Notes under the pieces: model-generated
Seen by the model: the letters and a program-made list of their open reading frames with translations, nothing else
Databases searched by the model: none
Told to the model about the DNA's origin: nothing
Assembly: GCA_020466095.1 (NCBI GenBank)
Contig: CM035807.1
Coordinates: forward strand, 22,779,243 to 22,843,242
Direction: 5' to 3'
Source: Chlorops oryzae
Lineage: Eukaryota > Arthropoda > Insecta > Diptera > Chloropidae
Length of the DNA stretch: 64,000 nt
Translations under genes and position numbers: made by a program
Shown: piece by piece, positions 54,615-64,000 of the stretch
How the letters are laid out: each line of letters starts with the position of its first letter
How positions within the stretch are numbered: the stretch's first letter is position 1

Positions 54615-55439
54615 CTAAAATGGAAGAATGGGTTAGACTTTTCATGAGCTTCGATTTGTTTTAAGATCTTATTCAAATGTGTATTCTGAATCTTATAGTT
54701 TCGAATTAGGTCAGACCTGAAATCTGGAGCAGCAAGAAAAACTCTTCAGTGGGAAGAGGAAATCGTTTTTTAACGCATACATTTTTTTTAAATTCTCTTA
54801 GGACCGCCCTACAAAACGCTGTCTCTCCAGTTCTGTCAGAAATGAAAAAAACTTCATTTAAAAAACACTTCAGAAAATTTCGGATGCATTAGGTCTGTTC
54901 CCGTACTCCACGAAACTGCACAAAACTCCACACTTTTTTGAAAACTGTATGAAAATTGGGCAATTCCGTGCAGTACGTGAACAGACCCATTTCTGAAGCG
55001 TTTTTTTTTTATATGAAGTTTTCCATTTCTGACGGATCTGATTGAAATATTAAAAGAAAACATTTCTTTAAGAGAATTGAGAATAATAAAAATAATAAAT
55101 GCTTGAATTTCCCCGCAACAGTGTGAATTTCAAATTACGAAACACGACACAAAAGCGAATGTGAAATCTACGAAAACGGTCAAAGCGAATGTGAAAAGCA
55201 TCCCCTAGTTTAACTGGTCTTGCGTGTTTCTGTACTTGCGCCCTGCCTTCCCCCCGCCGTTCGCCCACAAGCCCGTCCCCTATGCGTAGGCACCCATTGC
55301 GCAAATCGTCTATTAAAGAGTATTAACCCAGTTATTGATCTAAGGTTTTAGTACAATAAAAAAATATGCAAAAGATGTTGAGCGCGAGAAAGATTCGGAA
55401 GCGCCGCCATCTTTTTTTTATACGAACTTAGGTACTTAC
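54615..55439 (-). other. mod(mdg4) common intron 2 with a foldback element
   Basis: Donor GAC|GTAAGT at 55439, acceptor at 54615. About 54830-55035 is a nearly symmetric palindrome: CTGTCAGAAATG, AACTTCAT, CTTCAGAAA and GGTCTGTTC appear in mirror order on both sides of a centre near 54935, a typical MITE foldback. The remainder is unremarkable. Confidence 0.6.
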
Positions 55440-55579
55440 GTCAGTCAAGCCCTTAATTTGCAGAGCCTCGGCTGTACTTATGAACGCTGGCAGAGCCTCC
55501 TGCTTCACGTTCACCTCCCCGCAGTACATGAACTGAATGAGATCTTTCAGCGCTGTGTGGCTGACATCCTTTAGAAACA
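55440..55579 (-). CDS. mod(mdg4): mod(mdg4) common exon 2 (second half of BTB domain)
   Basis: Acceptor TTCCCTTGGATTTCAG ends at 55580; phase 1 in, phase 0 out at donor GAC|GTAAGT. It reads [20 protein letters not shown], then [20 protein letters not shown] and QIKGLTD. The pattern [10 protein letters not shown]..., [17 protein letters not shown] is the C-terminal half of a TTK-type BTB/POZ domain. Together with exon 1 it forms a complete BTB domain of about 115 residues, used for homo- and heteromeric contacts among chromatin and insulator proteins. Confidence 0.96.
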
Positions 55580-55637
55580 CTGAAATCCAAGGGAATCATT
55601 AGAAAATAGCTTTTACATGCAAACTGATCACTCTTAC

Positions 55638-55851
55638 CGAAGGCGTGCTGGTTTGCTGGCATCTGGGTGAACATCTTCCGGAAATACGGCGAGCAGACGG
55701 ACAGAACCAGGCGATGGGCCTTCACAAACTGTCCCTCCGCCGCCAGCGTTACGTCCACAAGGTCTCCTCGACATAGCGACTCGTGGAAACCCGCCGATAG
55801 GTTGCTGTTGAAATTGTTCCAACAAAGCGAAAACTGCTCGTCGTCCGCCAT
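55638..55851 (-). CDS. mod(mdg4): mod(mdg4) common exon 1 (start and first half of BTB domain)
   Basis: ATG 55851 in good context (CCAAC-ATG-GCGG). It begins [20 protein letters not shown], with [20 protein letters not shown] and [12 protein letters not shown], the hallmark of fly TTK-type BTB proteins, and in this neighbourhood mod(mdg4). Donor TTCG|GTAAGA (intron from 55637), phase 1. 71 codons plus one base. In Drosophila this protein works in chromatin insulation (with Su(Hw)), variegation control and achiasmate male meiosis, depending on isoform. The 5' leader lies to the right. The ORF in another frame starting near 55870 is a shadow. Confidence 0.97.
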
Positions 55852-56019
55852 GTTGGCTTGGCGTTCCCAAAAATCGATACTACGTATGGATGTATGCGTG
55901 TATATGTATGTATACTAAAAAAGTATGTGAAAAAGAAGACAGAGCGACACAGGTCTTTTCTAGTCAAAAGTCTGAAACATACTAAATTTTCAAAGTGAAG
56001 CCATGCCACTATAACCTAG

Positions 56020-56205
56020 ATTTAGATCCTTATAACATGGGTTTGACGCCTCGGGACTCGTTATAACTAAGCTTTATATGGGACTCCTTATAACCTAAGC
56101 TTTATACAGCTCGTGACTACCTATAACTAAGCTTTATACAGCGCGGAGCACCTTATAACTAAGCTTTATGCAACTCGGGCCCTTATAACCAAGCTTTATA
56201 GTTGC
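56020..56205. repeat. short tandem repeat with CTTATAACTAAGCTTTAT units
   Basis: Five or so imperfect units of about 33-38 bp share 'ttataac(c/t)aagcttta'. They lie between the mod(mdg4) start (55851) and the tin leader, in the presumed divergent promoter region. The unit resembles the TATAACTAAGCCGATTTT words seen at 38936 and 58608. Function unknown. Confidence 0.6.
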
Positions 56206-57121
56206 TGCGCATTAGGAGCCGCAACCACAGGGCTGTATTTTGGACGTAGTGCGGTTATAATATAAATCTAAGGTAATAAGAAGCCCCGGCTAAATCTAGG
56301 CTATAGCGTGATCGTTTATTTAAATTCGAATTCCAATATGTATATTTAAATTGGAAATTGAAGTAAAGTGGAGCTGGTTACTTTAGGGGTTCATAAGTGC
56401 TCTATTTATCAACTTTAAGTGGGCGTGGCAGCATATCTAAGTTAAGTTTATCTAATTTTGGAGCACAACAGTAATCTCTGTTCCGAATTTCAAGTCTCTA
56501 GGTCCAAAATTGCGGAATTGTGGTGCCCCCTTTACACGGGGAATTGGGGAGGTTCGATTTTGACAATTTTTTCGAAATTTATTAATTTTATAAAAATAAA
56601 CCTCCACGCCAAATTTCATTGCTCTAGCAAATTTTGGTCACGACGAGAATTTATTGAACAGCCGCCAACCATGCGTGCTTCTGATTGGCTCTGTGTCGGC
56701 CATTTTTAAAAGCAAAAATGCCGCATCCACAAATAGGAAAGCCAGCCATAAGAAATTGTTACTTTTTGTGTTTGTTGCAGTTGTTACTCTTGCTGTTGTT
56801 GTTGCCGCTGTTGTTTTTGTAACGCCTTGTTGGTTTTGCGAAGAGTGGGCGAGATTCCGTGTGTAATGGAATTCAAAAGATTTTCGAGTTTAGTCGTGAA
56901 ACCGAGCTGACAAATTGCAGTCGCGCCGCAATTGATTTGAATACCGTTTTGCGGGCTTGCGAGTGACTTCAAGTGTGATCTGAAGAATGTGCGATCGCGA
57001 CGGCGAGCCCACAGAGTGAAATTTAACGACTGTGAAGTCAAGTGAGTTTCAAGTGTGCGAAAATAATAACGCAATTAAATTAAATAAGAAAGCACGAACA
57101 ACAACAAACACAGCGGTCAAA
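56206..57121 (+). promoter_or_regulatory. shared mod(mdg4)/tin upstream region and tin leader
   Basis: Region between divergent starts: mod(mdg4) ATG at 55851 (-) and tin ATG at 57122 (+). The last 250 bp has low AT content and CAACAACAAAC-type sequence, as expected of a tin 5' UTR. A GTTGTTGCTGTT-rich stretch is at 56770-56820. An inverted repeat pair (AAGTGGGCGTGGCA at 56420, TGCCACGCCCACT at 57592) links this region with the first tin intron. No core promoter is assigned. Confidence 0.4.
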
Positions 57122-57294
57122 ATGTTGCAACATCAACAACAACAAACGCAACAGATTCCTCAATCGGGATATTTCGAATACGATCAGCCCAGTCCGAATT
57201 CGGACTCAATGAACACAACGCCGTTTTCGGTAAAGGATATTCTTAATTTGGTCAATCAAAACGAAGGATACGAGCACTATGCCAACATGGACGG
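57122..57294 (+). CDS. tin: tinman exon 1 (TN motif)
   Basis: ATG 57122 in good context (GTCAAA-ATG). It reads MLQHQQQQTQQIPQSGYFEY, then TPFSVKDILNLVNQ, the TN (tinman) repression motif near the N terminus of NK-2 class proteins. Donor ACGG|GTGAGT (intron from 57295), phase 2. 57 codons plus two bases. The frame stays open upstream to 57032 but has no ATG there. tin specifies dorsal mesoderm and heart in flies. It is divergent to mod(mdg4), as expected from their closeness in Drosophila. Confidence 0.93.
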
Positions 57295-60227
57295 GTGAGT
57301 CTTTTATGCAAGATGCATTTTTATCCAATGAGGGAGCTCGATTTGGGAAATTATTGCAATCGACCAAATCTCAGGAGTTTCAGAACAATTATTTGGTCTA
57401 TTGCTCGGTATCCAAGGCAATACTTCAAGCATTTTAAAGAAAATGGAATGGAATGATATTAGATAGAGAGATAAATAAGAAAAAGCGACGGCAACTTAAC
57501 TTTGAAAACAATTTAATATCAAATCTACGACGCACAGTGTAACGAGTCCTTACATTTCCGCGCAAATAATAGTATAATAATAAAATGTAGTGCCACGCCC
57601 ACTCAAAGTTAGATAATATGCCACTCCTGAATCCCTGCTAATAATAATAAAATAAATATATATATATATATGTCAAAAAATTTCCCTCTAGTCAGTCCTT
57701 CTAGTCGGACTGGACAATTCTGTGCGCTATCGTCTCCAGCTCACACAGATCTGTCTGTTCAAAAGTTTTCTCTTCAATAAGAAAACTTTAATTTCACAAA
57801 ATGCTAAGCCAAGCTTGTTCATTCCAGGCAGAGTGAAAAGCTTAAAGACAACGCAAAGCCATGGTTGTCAATTTTAAACGTAGTGAACACTTTTTATAAT
57901 TTTGGTCTAACATATAATATATAATAATAAAAAAAATATAAAATAATATTAAGAATATTGATTTAAAACTGTTTTAAAAGATAAAGATAAACAATTGGCA
58001 TAATCTAATGCAAAAAAATGAAGGCTTGTTTGGAAGGAAAATCAATGAATTTTTAAAAGAAATGTTTCAATTGGCATTAATCCTTCAAAATATAAAAGTA
58101 ATTTTGTATTACCACAATCAATTAACTGGAGTCATTTAGATTCAAGAGCCTTTCTCTCAAAATATAATTTTCTTAGGGTGGTATTTACCAAAAAGTTTAA
58201 GTAAATTCTTAGCTTTCGCTTAAATTTTCGTAGTTACCAAATCAATTCAACCTGGCTTATTACCCCAGCGAAGCAGTCATAAATTTTAAGAATGAAAATG
58301 TTCGAAAATTCGAAGAGAGAAAGAGAAAGCTTAACAAAAAATATATGTTTAAAAAAATACAAAAGGAAAAAATACTTTTGTTCAAATTTTAACGTTTTTC
58401 CCAAGGTGTATTTAACAAGGTGTAGGCAATAGATATTCATGCTTGTTCTTATTCATTTTTGATAAATAAAGTTTTTCGAAACTTTAGTGTTTGCTTCGAT
58501 TTTTCATTGACGTTTATCTGCTGTTAATTCTGAAAGTTCGAATTAAAAAACAAAACACTTCTCAAAATTTGTTTGTTTACATTTATCAAAGATAATTTGT
58601 TCACTATTATAACTAAGCCGATTTTTGTAAGATTCAAATTTTTTGATTCATTTATAACTAGGCCGATTTTGACAGTTTGCGTTTCGTTTTCAATTGCCGA
58701 TTTTCTACTGTTTGTTTTTGTTTTGAGTTGAATAAGTTGTTTCAAATTTTGCGGGTTCTATGACTTTAAATACAACTTGCGATTTTTCATAGTTGTTATG
58801 TATTGAAAACTGTTTTTCGGTTGTTTAGTTTGGATAGCAAAAATCATATATTTTTGGACTTAAATTTAAACCAAAAAAAATATTTTTATTGGAATTTTGG
58901 GAAACATCTTTTCCCCGAGAAGGACAAAAGAAATTGTTTTTCATATCAATCAAATAAATAACATCGTAGAATCAGCGACGGCACATATTTTGAGTATTGA
59001 AGTTCGAAATAGAGACGAATAGAATAAAAACAAGCGTGAAGGACATTTGCATAAACGTTAAAAATAGGATTTCCAATAGATTTCCACAATTTTGATATTC
59101 GCTTTTCGTTTTTCTCAATTCGGTTTCATCGAAATTTTTTACCTGCTCATCTTTAAATTGTATAAATAATTCATGCATTTCAATTCTCTCCCGAGTTATT
59201 TTTTCAACTTTCTTCGCCTTATTTACTTTTAATAACGCCTCATAAGAGAATTAATTTTCGACTGATTTCCTTGGAAAATGATATTTTCATAACCTTTTCC
59301 CAATAAAAACAAAAAATTAAAGAAAGAAAGAAAAAAAAACTTGAAAAAATGTAGGCAACTAAGCAAGAAACGCGGAGGCAAAATGAGAGAAGAAATTTCT
59401 AAAGCAAACAGACGGCCGACCATGCGACGGAACGTGAATTGCGATCGTAAATGGCATGAAGAAGGGAAAAATTATTTATTTTCGTTTTTATTTTCGAAGG
59501 AAGAAAAATTTTGAGGCATTTTTTTGACTTGTCATCATCCATCGGCAGCGGCAGCAGAAAAAAGTCCAAAATCTTCAAATCGTGTCTTGATGCCACGTCA
59601 ATCCTAAGCACACAAACGTAAAGAGAAACAGTAAACTGGGAAAGATGGGAACAAGAAAAACAGTAAGAGTAGAAAAACAGAAAGAATCCCTTCGAAAAGA
59701 AAATATTGGGCGCCTTAGATCTGGTCAGTCGGGTACTGGCAGCAACGGAAAGCTGGTAGCCATATGTGTATGGTGGCCTGCTGTGTGTCTTCGGATTTGC
59801 TCCTTCGATCGGACTTAATTCTACACTCTCTTTTTTTTTTTTTTTTGCAATCGGTAGTGGCGGGAACAAGTTGTAAGGTCCTTTTTTATTAATAAAACAC
59901 ATGCCCTCAAAAAGGCTATTAATGCACATGCTTAGAGTAGGCCGTAGGCCGTAGGCAAGCCTATTTGATTTAAATTCCAATGAGGCATGAAATGATGTCA
60001 CCGAAAATCTCCGACGACCACTTGCTGTGCCACCGGATATGCACATGTAACATGCAACATGTGTCTTCGTTGGCGGCATTGAGGTCCAAAATTAGAGTAG
60101 TTCGAAACCGATTCTCTCACGACAATGCCATTAATCTGTGGCACATGCCCAAGTCCTGCGGGTGCTTATGCAACCTTTGATTGTTTTAAGAATTTTCATT
60201 TTTAAAGTGTCCTTTTCTTCCAAATAG
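57295..60227 (+). other. tinman intron 1
   Basis: About 2.9 kb between donor 57295 and acceptor at 60227. Mostly AT-rich. It contains TATAACTAAGCCGATTTT and TATAACTAGGCCGATTTTGA units at 58608-58672. A higher-complexity part, 59400-60180, could hold enhancers. The - strand ORF at 60079-59399 reads as low-confidence shadow. No other exon supported. Confidence 0.45.
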
Positions 60228-60910
60228 CGCACTGCACACTTCGGCATCATCGTCACAGTACGGCGGCGACTATGACGTTCGAAATGCTGGTCTCGTTTAT
60301 CAACCACAGGATTCTCTGCCAATCATACCTCATGGACATATACCAAATCCGGCGCAGTATTATTCCGAATACACAGCCACTCCGCCAGCAGCCGCTGGGG
60401 CATCAAATTTCCACCACCATCATCATCCCCATCATCCCATCATCCTCATCATCATCACCCTTGTCAGCCGTATCCAACGCATTACAACTCCCACCAGTTC
60501 TACGTCTCGCAGCTGCCCAATACATATCAAGCCTCACCATTCTCACCAACTGGGCAACAGCACACGTCGGGCTACAACTATGCGACCTATAACGGCGTGG
60601 AATCTTTTGCGACCTGCAACGCCCCAAACACATTAGTCAACGAGGTCACACCCCCACCACAATCGGCAGCGCCACCAGCAACGACAATCGTCAAGAGCGA
60701 ATTCGTCCCGTATGTGACGCCATCGCCAACTTTGGACTTGAACAGCTCCGTCGACGTCGAGATCGATGTACAGACGACAGCAGCAAAGTCATCGAACAAG
60801 AAGTCAAGGGTTCAAAGTTTGGTGGACCATCCAGAACGCTCCACATCATCACAACGTCAATGGGTTCGTGTCACCTGCGGCAACGCAACAACCTGAACTA
60901 CTGAAGCGAA
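60228..60910 (+). CDS. tin: tinman exon 2, frame-disrupted as given
   Basis: Acceptor CTTTTCTTCCAAATAG ends at 60227; phase 2 in: [20 protein letters not shown], then a His/Pro run ([11 protein letters not shown]). At about 60421-60455 the frame shifts (one C seems missing in the CATCATCCC repeats). The next frame reads [48 protein letters not shown]. Near 60800-60840 it shifts again to [20 protein letters not shown] and LLKR at donor CGAA|GTAAGT (intron from 60911), phase 1, which fits exon 3. The codon-like content continues on both sides of each shift, which argues for indel errors in the assembled sequence more than for a dead gene. Confidence 0.75.
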
Positions 60911-61022
60911 GTAAGTGTCCTTGACATGAAGTTTTCCCTCCCCCCCATTCTAAACACTTTATTCCTTTTTCCTCTTATTTTTCTTTCTTTTCCTTTTCTC
61001 ACTCACTCACTCACTCACACAG

Positions 61023-61399
61023 AGGATACCTCCCAAGTCACCTCGTCACGCAGTGAGCTGCGCAAAAACGGCAAGCCTCGCTCCAAACGAAAGCCGCGTG
61101 TCCTGTTTTCTCAGGCTCAGGTGCTCGAGCTCGAATGCCGGTTTCGCATGCAAAAGTATCTGACCGGGGCCGAGAGAGAGGTCATCGCGCACAAGCTGAA
61201 TCTTTCGCCGACGCAAGTGAAAATCTGGTTCCAAAATCGCCGCTACAAGTCGAAACGCGGCGAAATCGACGGCGAGTCTGTGGGAATCTTTAAAATGATG
61301 AAAACCTCGGAGTCAACGCCGCAAACGATACTTTGGGGTGTGGTCGGGAACCAGCAACAGCATCAGCAGCACCCTCAACACCTTCAACATCTTCAGTGA
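61023..61399 (+). CDS. tin: tinman exon 3 (NK-2 homeodomain)
   Basis: Acceptor ...CACTCACTCACACAG ends at 61022; phase 1 in: A-AG gives Lys, then [20 protein letters not shown]. The homeodomain (about 61085-61264) reads [52 protein letters not shown]. Tyr at position 54 of the homeodomain (NRRYK) marks the NK-2 class, which prefers CAAGTG-type sites. TGA 61397-61399 follows a His/Gln-rich tail. The intron of 112 bp is pyrimidine-rich with a (TCAC)n tract at the acceptor. Confidence 0.95.
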
Positions 61400-62160
61400 C
61401 CTTACGATGGTGGCGGATACTGATGGACTCGCTGAATGCAATTTTAGTACCTAAATTTTGAAGAAATTGCCAAAATACGTAATGTTGCCTAATGTAGTGA
61501 CTACTTAAGTGTAACGAGTAATCAGTTCGGTTATTCGATTTTTCGTGTGTAAATAAGTTTTGAAATTTTTAAAATTTTTGACAATAATTATGACTACTAA
61601 ATAGTGAAATAAAGAAATTAAAAGGAGATTGAAGCTTTTGGTCTATAAGGAACTGAGGTTAAATAAACACATGGAATCGCCTAACGAGAGTAAAGAGACT
61701 AGCTGTCTTAATGAGTATTGTCGTTCATAAGTATTTGCTAAGGAAGGTAGCCCTGTGGAGAGCGTGGGAGAAGAGGGTTGGAATCCAAGCGATAGTTTTT
61801 GTAAAGCTTTTTTTCCTGCTTTCAGATAAGTCGCGCCAAGCAAGGAACGCTGATTGGCCTGCAATTTCTCTCTACGGACCTAAAGAATGGTATCTAGAGC
61901 TATTTTCATATTTAAAATGGCGTTCCCAAGCTACTTTTTATAGTAAAATAGTCAAAATTTTTAATTGCTTATAAGCTTTATTGGAACCCTCTTGACCTGA
62001 AGGTGTATAATTTTAAAGAAAGACCGCAGGTCTATGAACCAGCGCGGATGTATATATGTATGTAATTTATTTAATTTTTAATGTTTTGTGAATCATGCGA
62101 CAATTACGTATGTATATACCAGTATGTAGTACATACTATGTACCAGTATATACCAGTAGG
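61400..62160 (+). other. tinman 3' UTR and flank
   Basis: Sequence after the tin stop. A canonical AATAAA at 61608-61613, about 210 bp downstream of the stop, is a good polyadenylation signal candidate. Beyond it nothing further is recognised; ATGTATGTA/CAGTATATACCAG short repeats lie at 62050-62160. Confidence 0.5.
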
Positions 62161-62330
62161 GAGTTCAATTTGAATATTACTTCGTTAAACTGTCTCAAAA
62201 GGTCGTAGTCTTCAACTCAGGTTAAGAACTTCGAAAATTTAAATTTTCAAATCTTGGTTCAAACTCTCCTGAAGATTAAACCTTCAAAAATTTTAAACTA
62301 AGTTGGATACTTATGAGCCTTAAGGCTATT
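62161..62330. repeat. dispersed repeat fragment, inverted copy of window start
   Basis: On the - strand it contains TTTAAACT-like, GAAGGTTTAATCTTCAGGAG and TTCGAAGTTCTTAACC words in the same order as 1-214. Diverged copy of the same unidentified repeat. Confidence 0.45.
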
Positions 62331-63677
62331 GCTTCCCCGTTCACACCGAGTTCCATTCAAAGACGTTAGAGTTAAGGGAGTTCGATCGTATATGGACGGC
62401 CTCGGAGTCCGTTGTTTGGGGAAGATTCAGTGTAGTCGATAAAAAAAAAAACAATCAAACATTTAAAGTAAAAATGAATCTCCCCTACTCAAGCCCAAAA
62501 ACGAAATATTTATCCGTATAATTATCCTTCAACTTGAACTCCACGCTCATTTGATTGACGCTGAGAGACAGGCAGACAACAACAACAACGCACTTCCCCG
62601 TCAAATGAATGAAAAAGTGCTTAATGAAATTGGAGACTCCTTTGGAACCCAAGTGTTTGACCCTGATACGCATAAACAAATCCAGTTCACGGCTCAGTCA
62701 GCCAGCTTTCCATCTTTCAATCGCCTTTTGTATGATCAGCTGCGAAGGAGCCAAAATATGGCAAGTGCAGCAAACATTACACCCAACGAGGGAACCGGAG
62801 AGAGAGCTGAACAGGGAATGCGATAGCGGGGGAGTGTGCGCTTTATTTATACAGTAATTGATACGCTACTCTCGATTGCGCTTCCTGCCCCTTTTGCAAC
62901 CCCCAATCCGATGCGTCTAATATGATTGTATGTAAGTAAGTAAATAGGAATACCCGAATGACTGAAGGAGTGAGCTGTCATAAATGTCGAGGCTGCTTAA
63001 TTCAAATTGAACATATTTATTTATGGATTTACAGTTGCATTCAACGTTGGAACATTTAATTGAGCCCTCCCCAACTCCGAACTCTCCCCTCGCATTATCG
63101 CACCAAAAAAAGGGCAACCTTTGTTTCTTCCAATACGCGCTGTCGTTGCTGCTGCTGCTGCTGCTGCCGCTGTGGAGATCATCAAAGCGGTCTGGACCAT
63201 TCATTGAATTCATTTCCCCATGAATAATTCTGTGTCTTTTCCTGTTTCGTGCTTTTAGCGTAAACTGATCGTTTTGATAAAAACAAATTTTCGTAATTTA
63301 TTATTCGATAAAACATGGCCCACCACCGCATTACCAGATCATACCCCAACGATCGGATCCAGCAATCACAGATGCCCCCGTGAGAGGCTAATGGACGCCG
63401 CGATCGGCAAGTGTTAGGCAGGCAAATATTAAATCGAAGAATGAGTTTTATGGCCGATTCAGTCTTTTGACTCGAAAGTGATCACAAGGTATCAGAATTC
63501 GAACTTTTAGGAATTTTATTTGATATGCTCGATGATTGGAGAGTTGCTTCAGAGTGAAATTGAGAACACGGGCAATAAAAATTGCATCTGGAATGTTTGA
63601 GAAGAGAAATGGATGAGTGGAAAGGCCAATCGATCGTAGAGATCGTCAAATTATGGCTGAAGTCAATAGCAGTTAAG
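62331..63677. other. intergenic, no supported gene
   Basis: Two overlapping + strand ORFs (62551-62857) and a - strand ORF (63213-62917, with Ser run) show no motif or convincing splice signals. GCTGCTGCTG-type repeats occur at 63145-63172. In Drosophila other NK homeobox genes lie next to tin, so distant enhancers could be here, but none is recognisable. Confidence 0.35.
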
Positions 63678-63849
63678 AGATAGAGAGGGGAAGAGAGGGA
63701 GAGAGAGGAGAGAGAGAGAGAGAGGGGGAGAGAGAGAGGGAAGAGAGAGAGAGAGGAGGGAGGAGAGAGAGGAGAGAGAGAGAGAGAGAGGGAGAGAGAG
63801 GGAGAGAGAGAGAGGAGAGGAGAGAGAAGAGGAGAGAGGAGAGAGAGGG

Positions 63850-63883
<34 letters not shown>

Positions 63884-63931
63884 GGAGAGAGAGAGAGAGG
63901 GAGAGAAGAGGAGGGAGAGAGAGGAGGAGAG

Positions 63932-63973
<42 letters not shown>

Positions 63974-64000
63974 GGAGAAGAAGGAGAATGGAGAGAGAGA
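63678..64000. repeat. GA-rich simple repeat
   Basis: About 320 bp of nearly pure purine sequence made of AGAG with interspersed GG, running to the window end. Such tracts bind GAGA-type factors in flies and often mark collapsed or error-prone assembly. The exact length here should not be trusted. Confidence 0.9.

Noticed and set aside
59399..60079. 226-codon - strand ORF in tin intron 1
   Set aside because: The longest open frame in the intron, but without motif, start context or splice sites. Its sequence is low-complexity and it overlaps the tin intron enhancer-like region.
62551..63213. Overlapping ORFs right of tin, one with a Ser run
   Set aside because: No conserved pattern, and the Ser run derives from a GCTGCT microsatellite. 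No exon signals.

Overview
The window is nuclear DNA of a higher fly (Diptera). It is AT-rich, has small-to-medium introns and carries many short terminal-inverted-repeat elements. Two neighbouring genes fix its identity: an NK-2 class homeobox gene whose N-terminal motif and homeodomain match tinman (57-61.4 kb, + strand), and a BTB gene that matches mod(mdg4) (55.85 kb down to 10.8 kb, - strand). Both lie in the same chromosomal neighbourhood in Drosophila. A tephritid or related schizophoran is plausible, but the species cannot be read from the sequence.

The core of the window is a very large mod(mdg4) locus. Three constitutive coding exons (55851-55638, 55579-55440, 54614-53801) encode the BTB domain and the Q-rich/acidic common region, 389 codons plus one base. 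The last common exon ends after the first base (G) of a codon. I find 33 alternative 3' units, numbered V1-V33 in coordinate order, spread over about 40 kb. Every one has an acceptor in the matching phase, so the junction residue is always G, A, D, E or V. In 28 of them the product is a FLYWCH-type C2H2 finger. The other five are C2H2/C2HC fingers (V1), a BED-like finger (V20), a possible BEN-like domain (V22), a Cys-rich zinc-binding tail (V29) and an unknown, frame-disrupted domain (V33). Six units have an intron.

Eight units (V17, V18, V23-V28) lie on the opposite (+) strand from the common exons. They can only reach the common 5' part by joining separate transcripts, as in the trans-splicing known for Drosophila mod(mdg4). 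The strands alternate in blocks: - at 50.8-46.9 kb, + at 41.2-45.9, - at 37.3-34.0, + at 29.0-32.3, - at 26.1-10.8. Each + block has a copy of the same dispersed repeat, in the same orientation, a short way upstream (27.5-28.86 and 38.4-40.1 kb).

Mobile DNA is plentiful. There is a nearly intact irritans-group mariner (7234-8527), full length apart from one in-frame amber codon and nested in an older repeat. There are three TTAA-flanked piggyBac-type MITEs, a hAT-type MITE with a perfect 8-bp target duplication, another TIR element with a 7-bp duplication, several foldback elements, and a 26-bp minisatellite of about 38 copies inside the intron between the two + strand exons of V17.

The left end (0-10 kb) holds repeats and one convincing first coding exon of an unidentified - strand gene (1888-1754). 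The right end (61.4-64 kb) holds the tin 3' flank and a long GA-rich tract. The tin middle exon as given changes frame at least twice. I read this as assembly indels or local damage, not as a normal gene structure.
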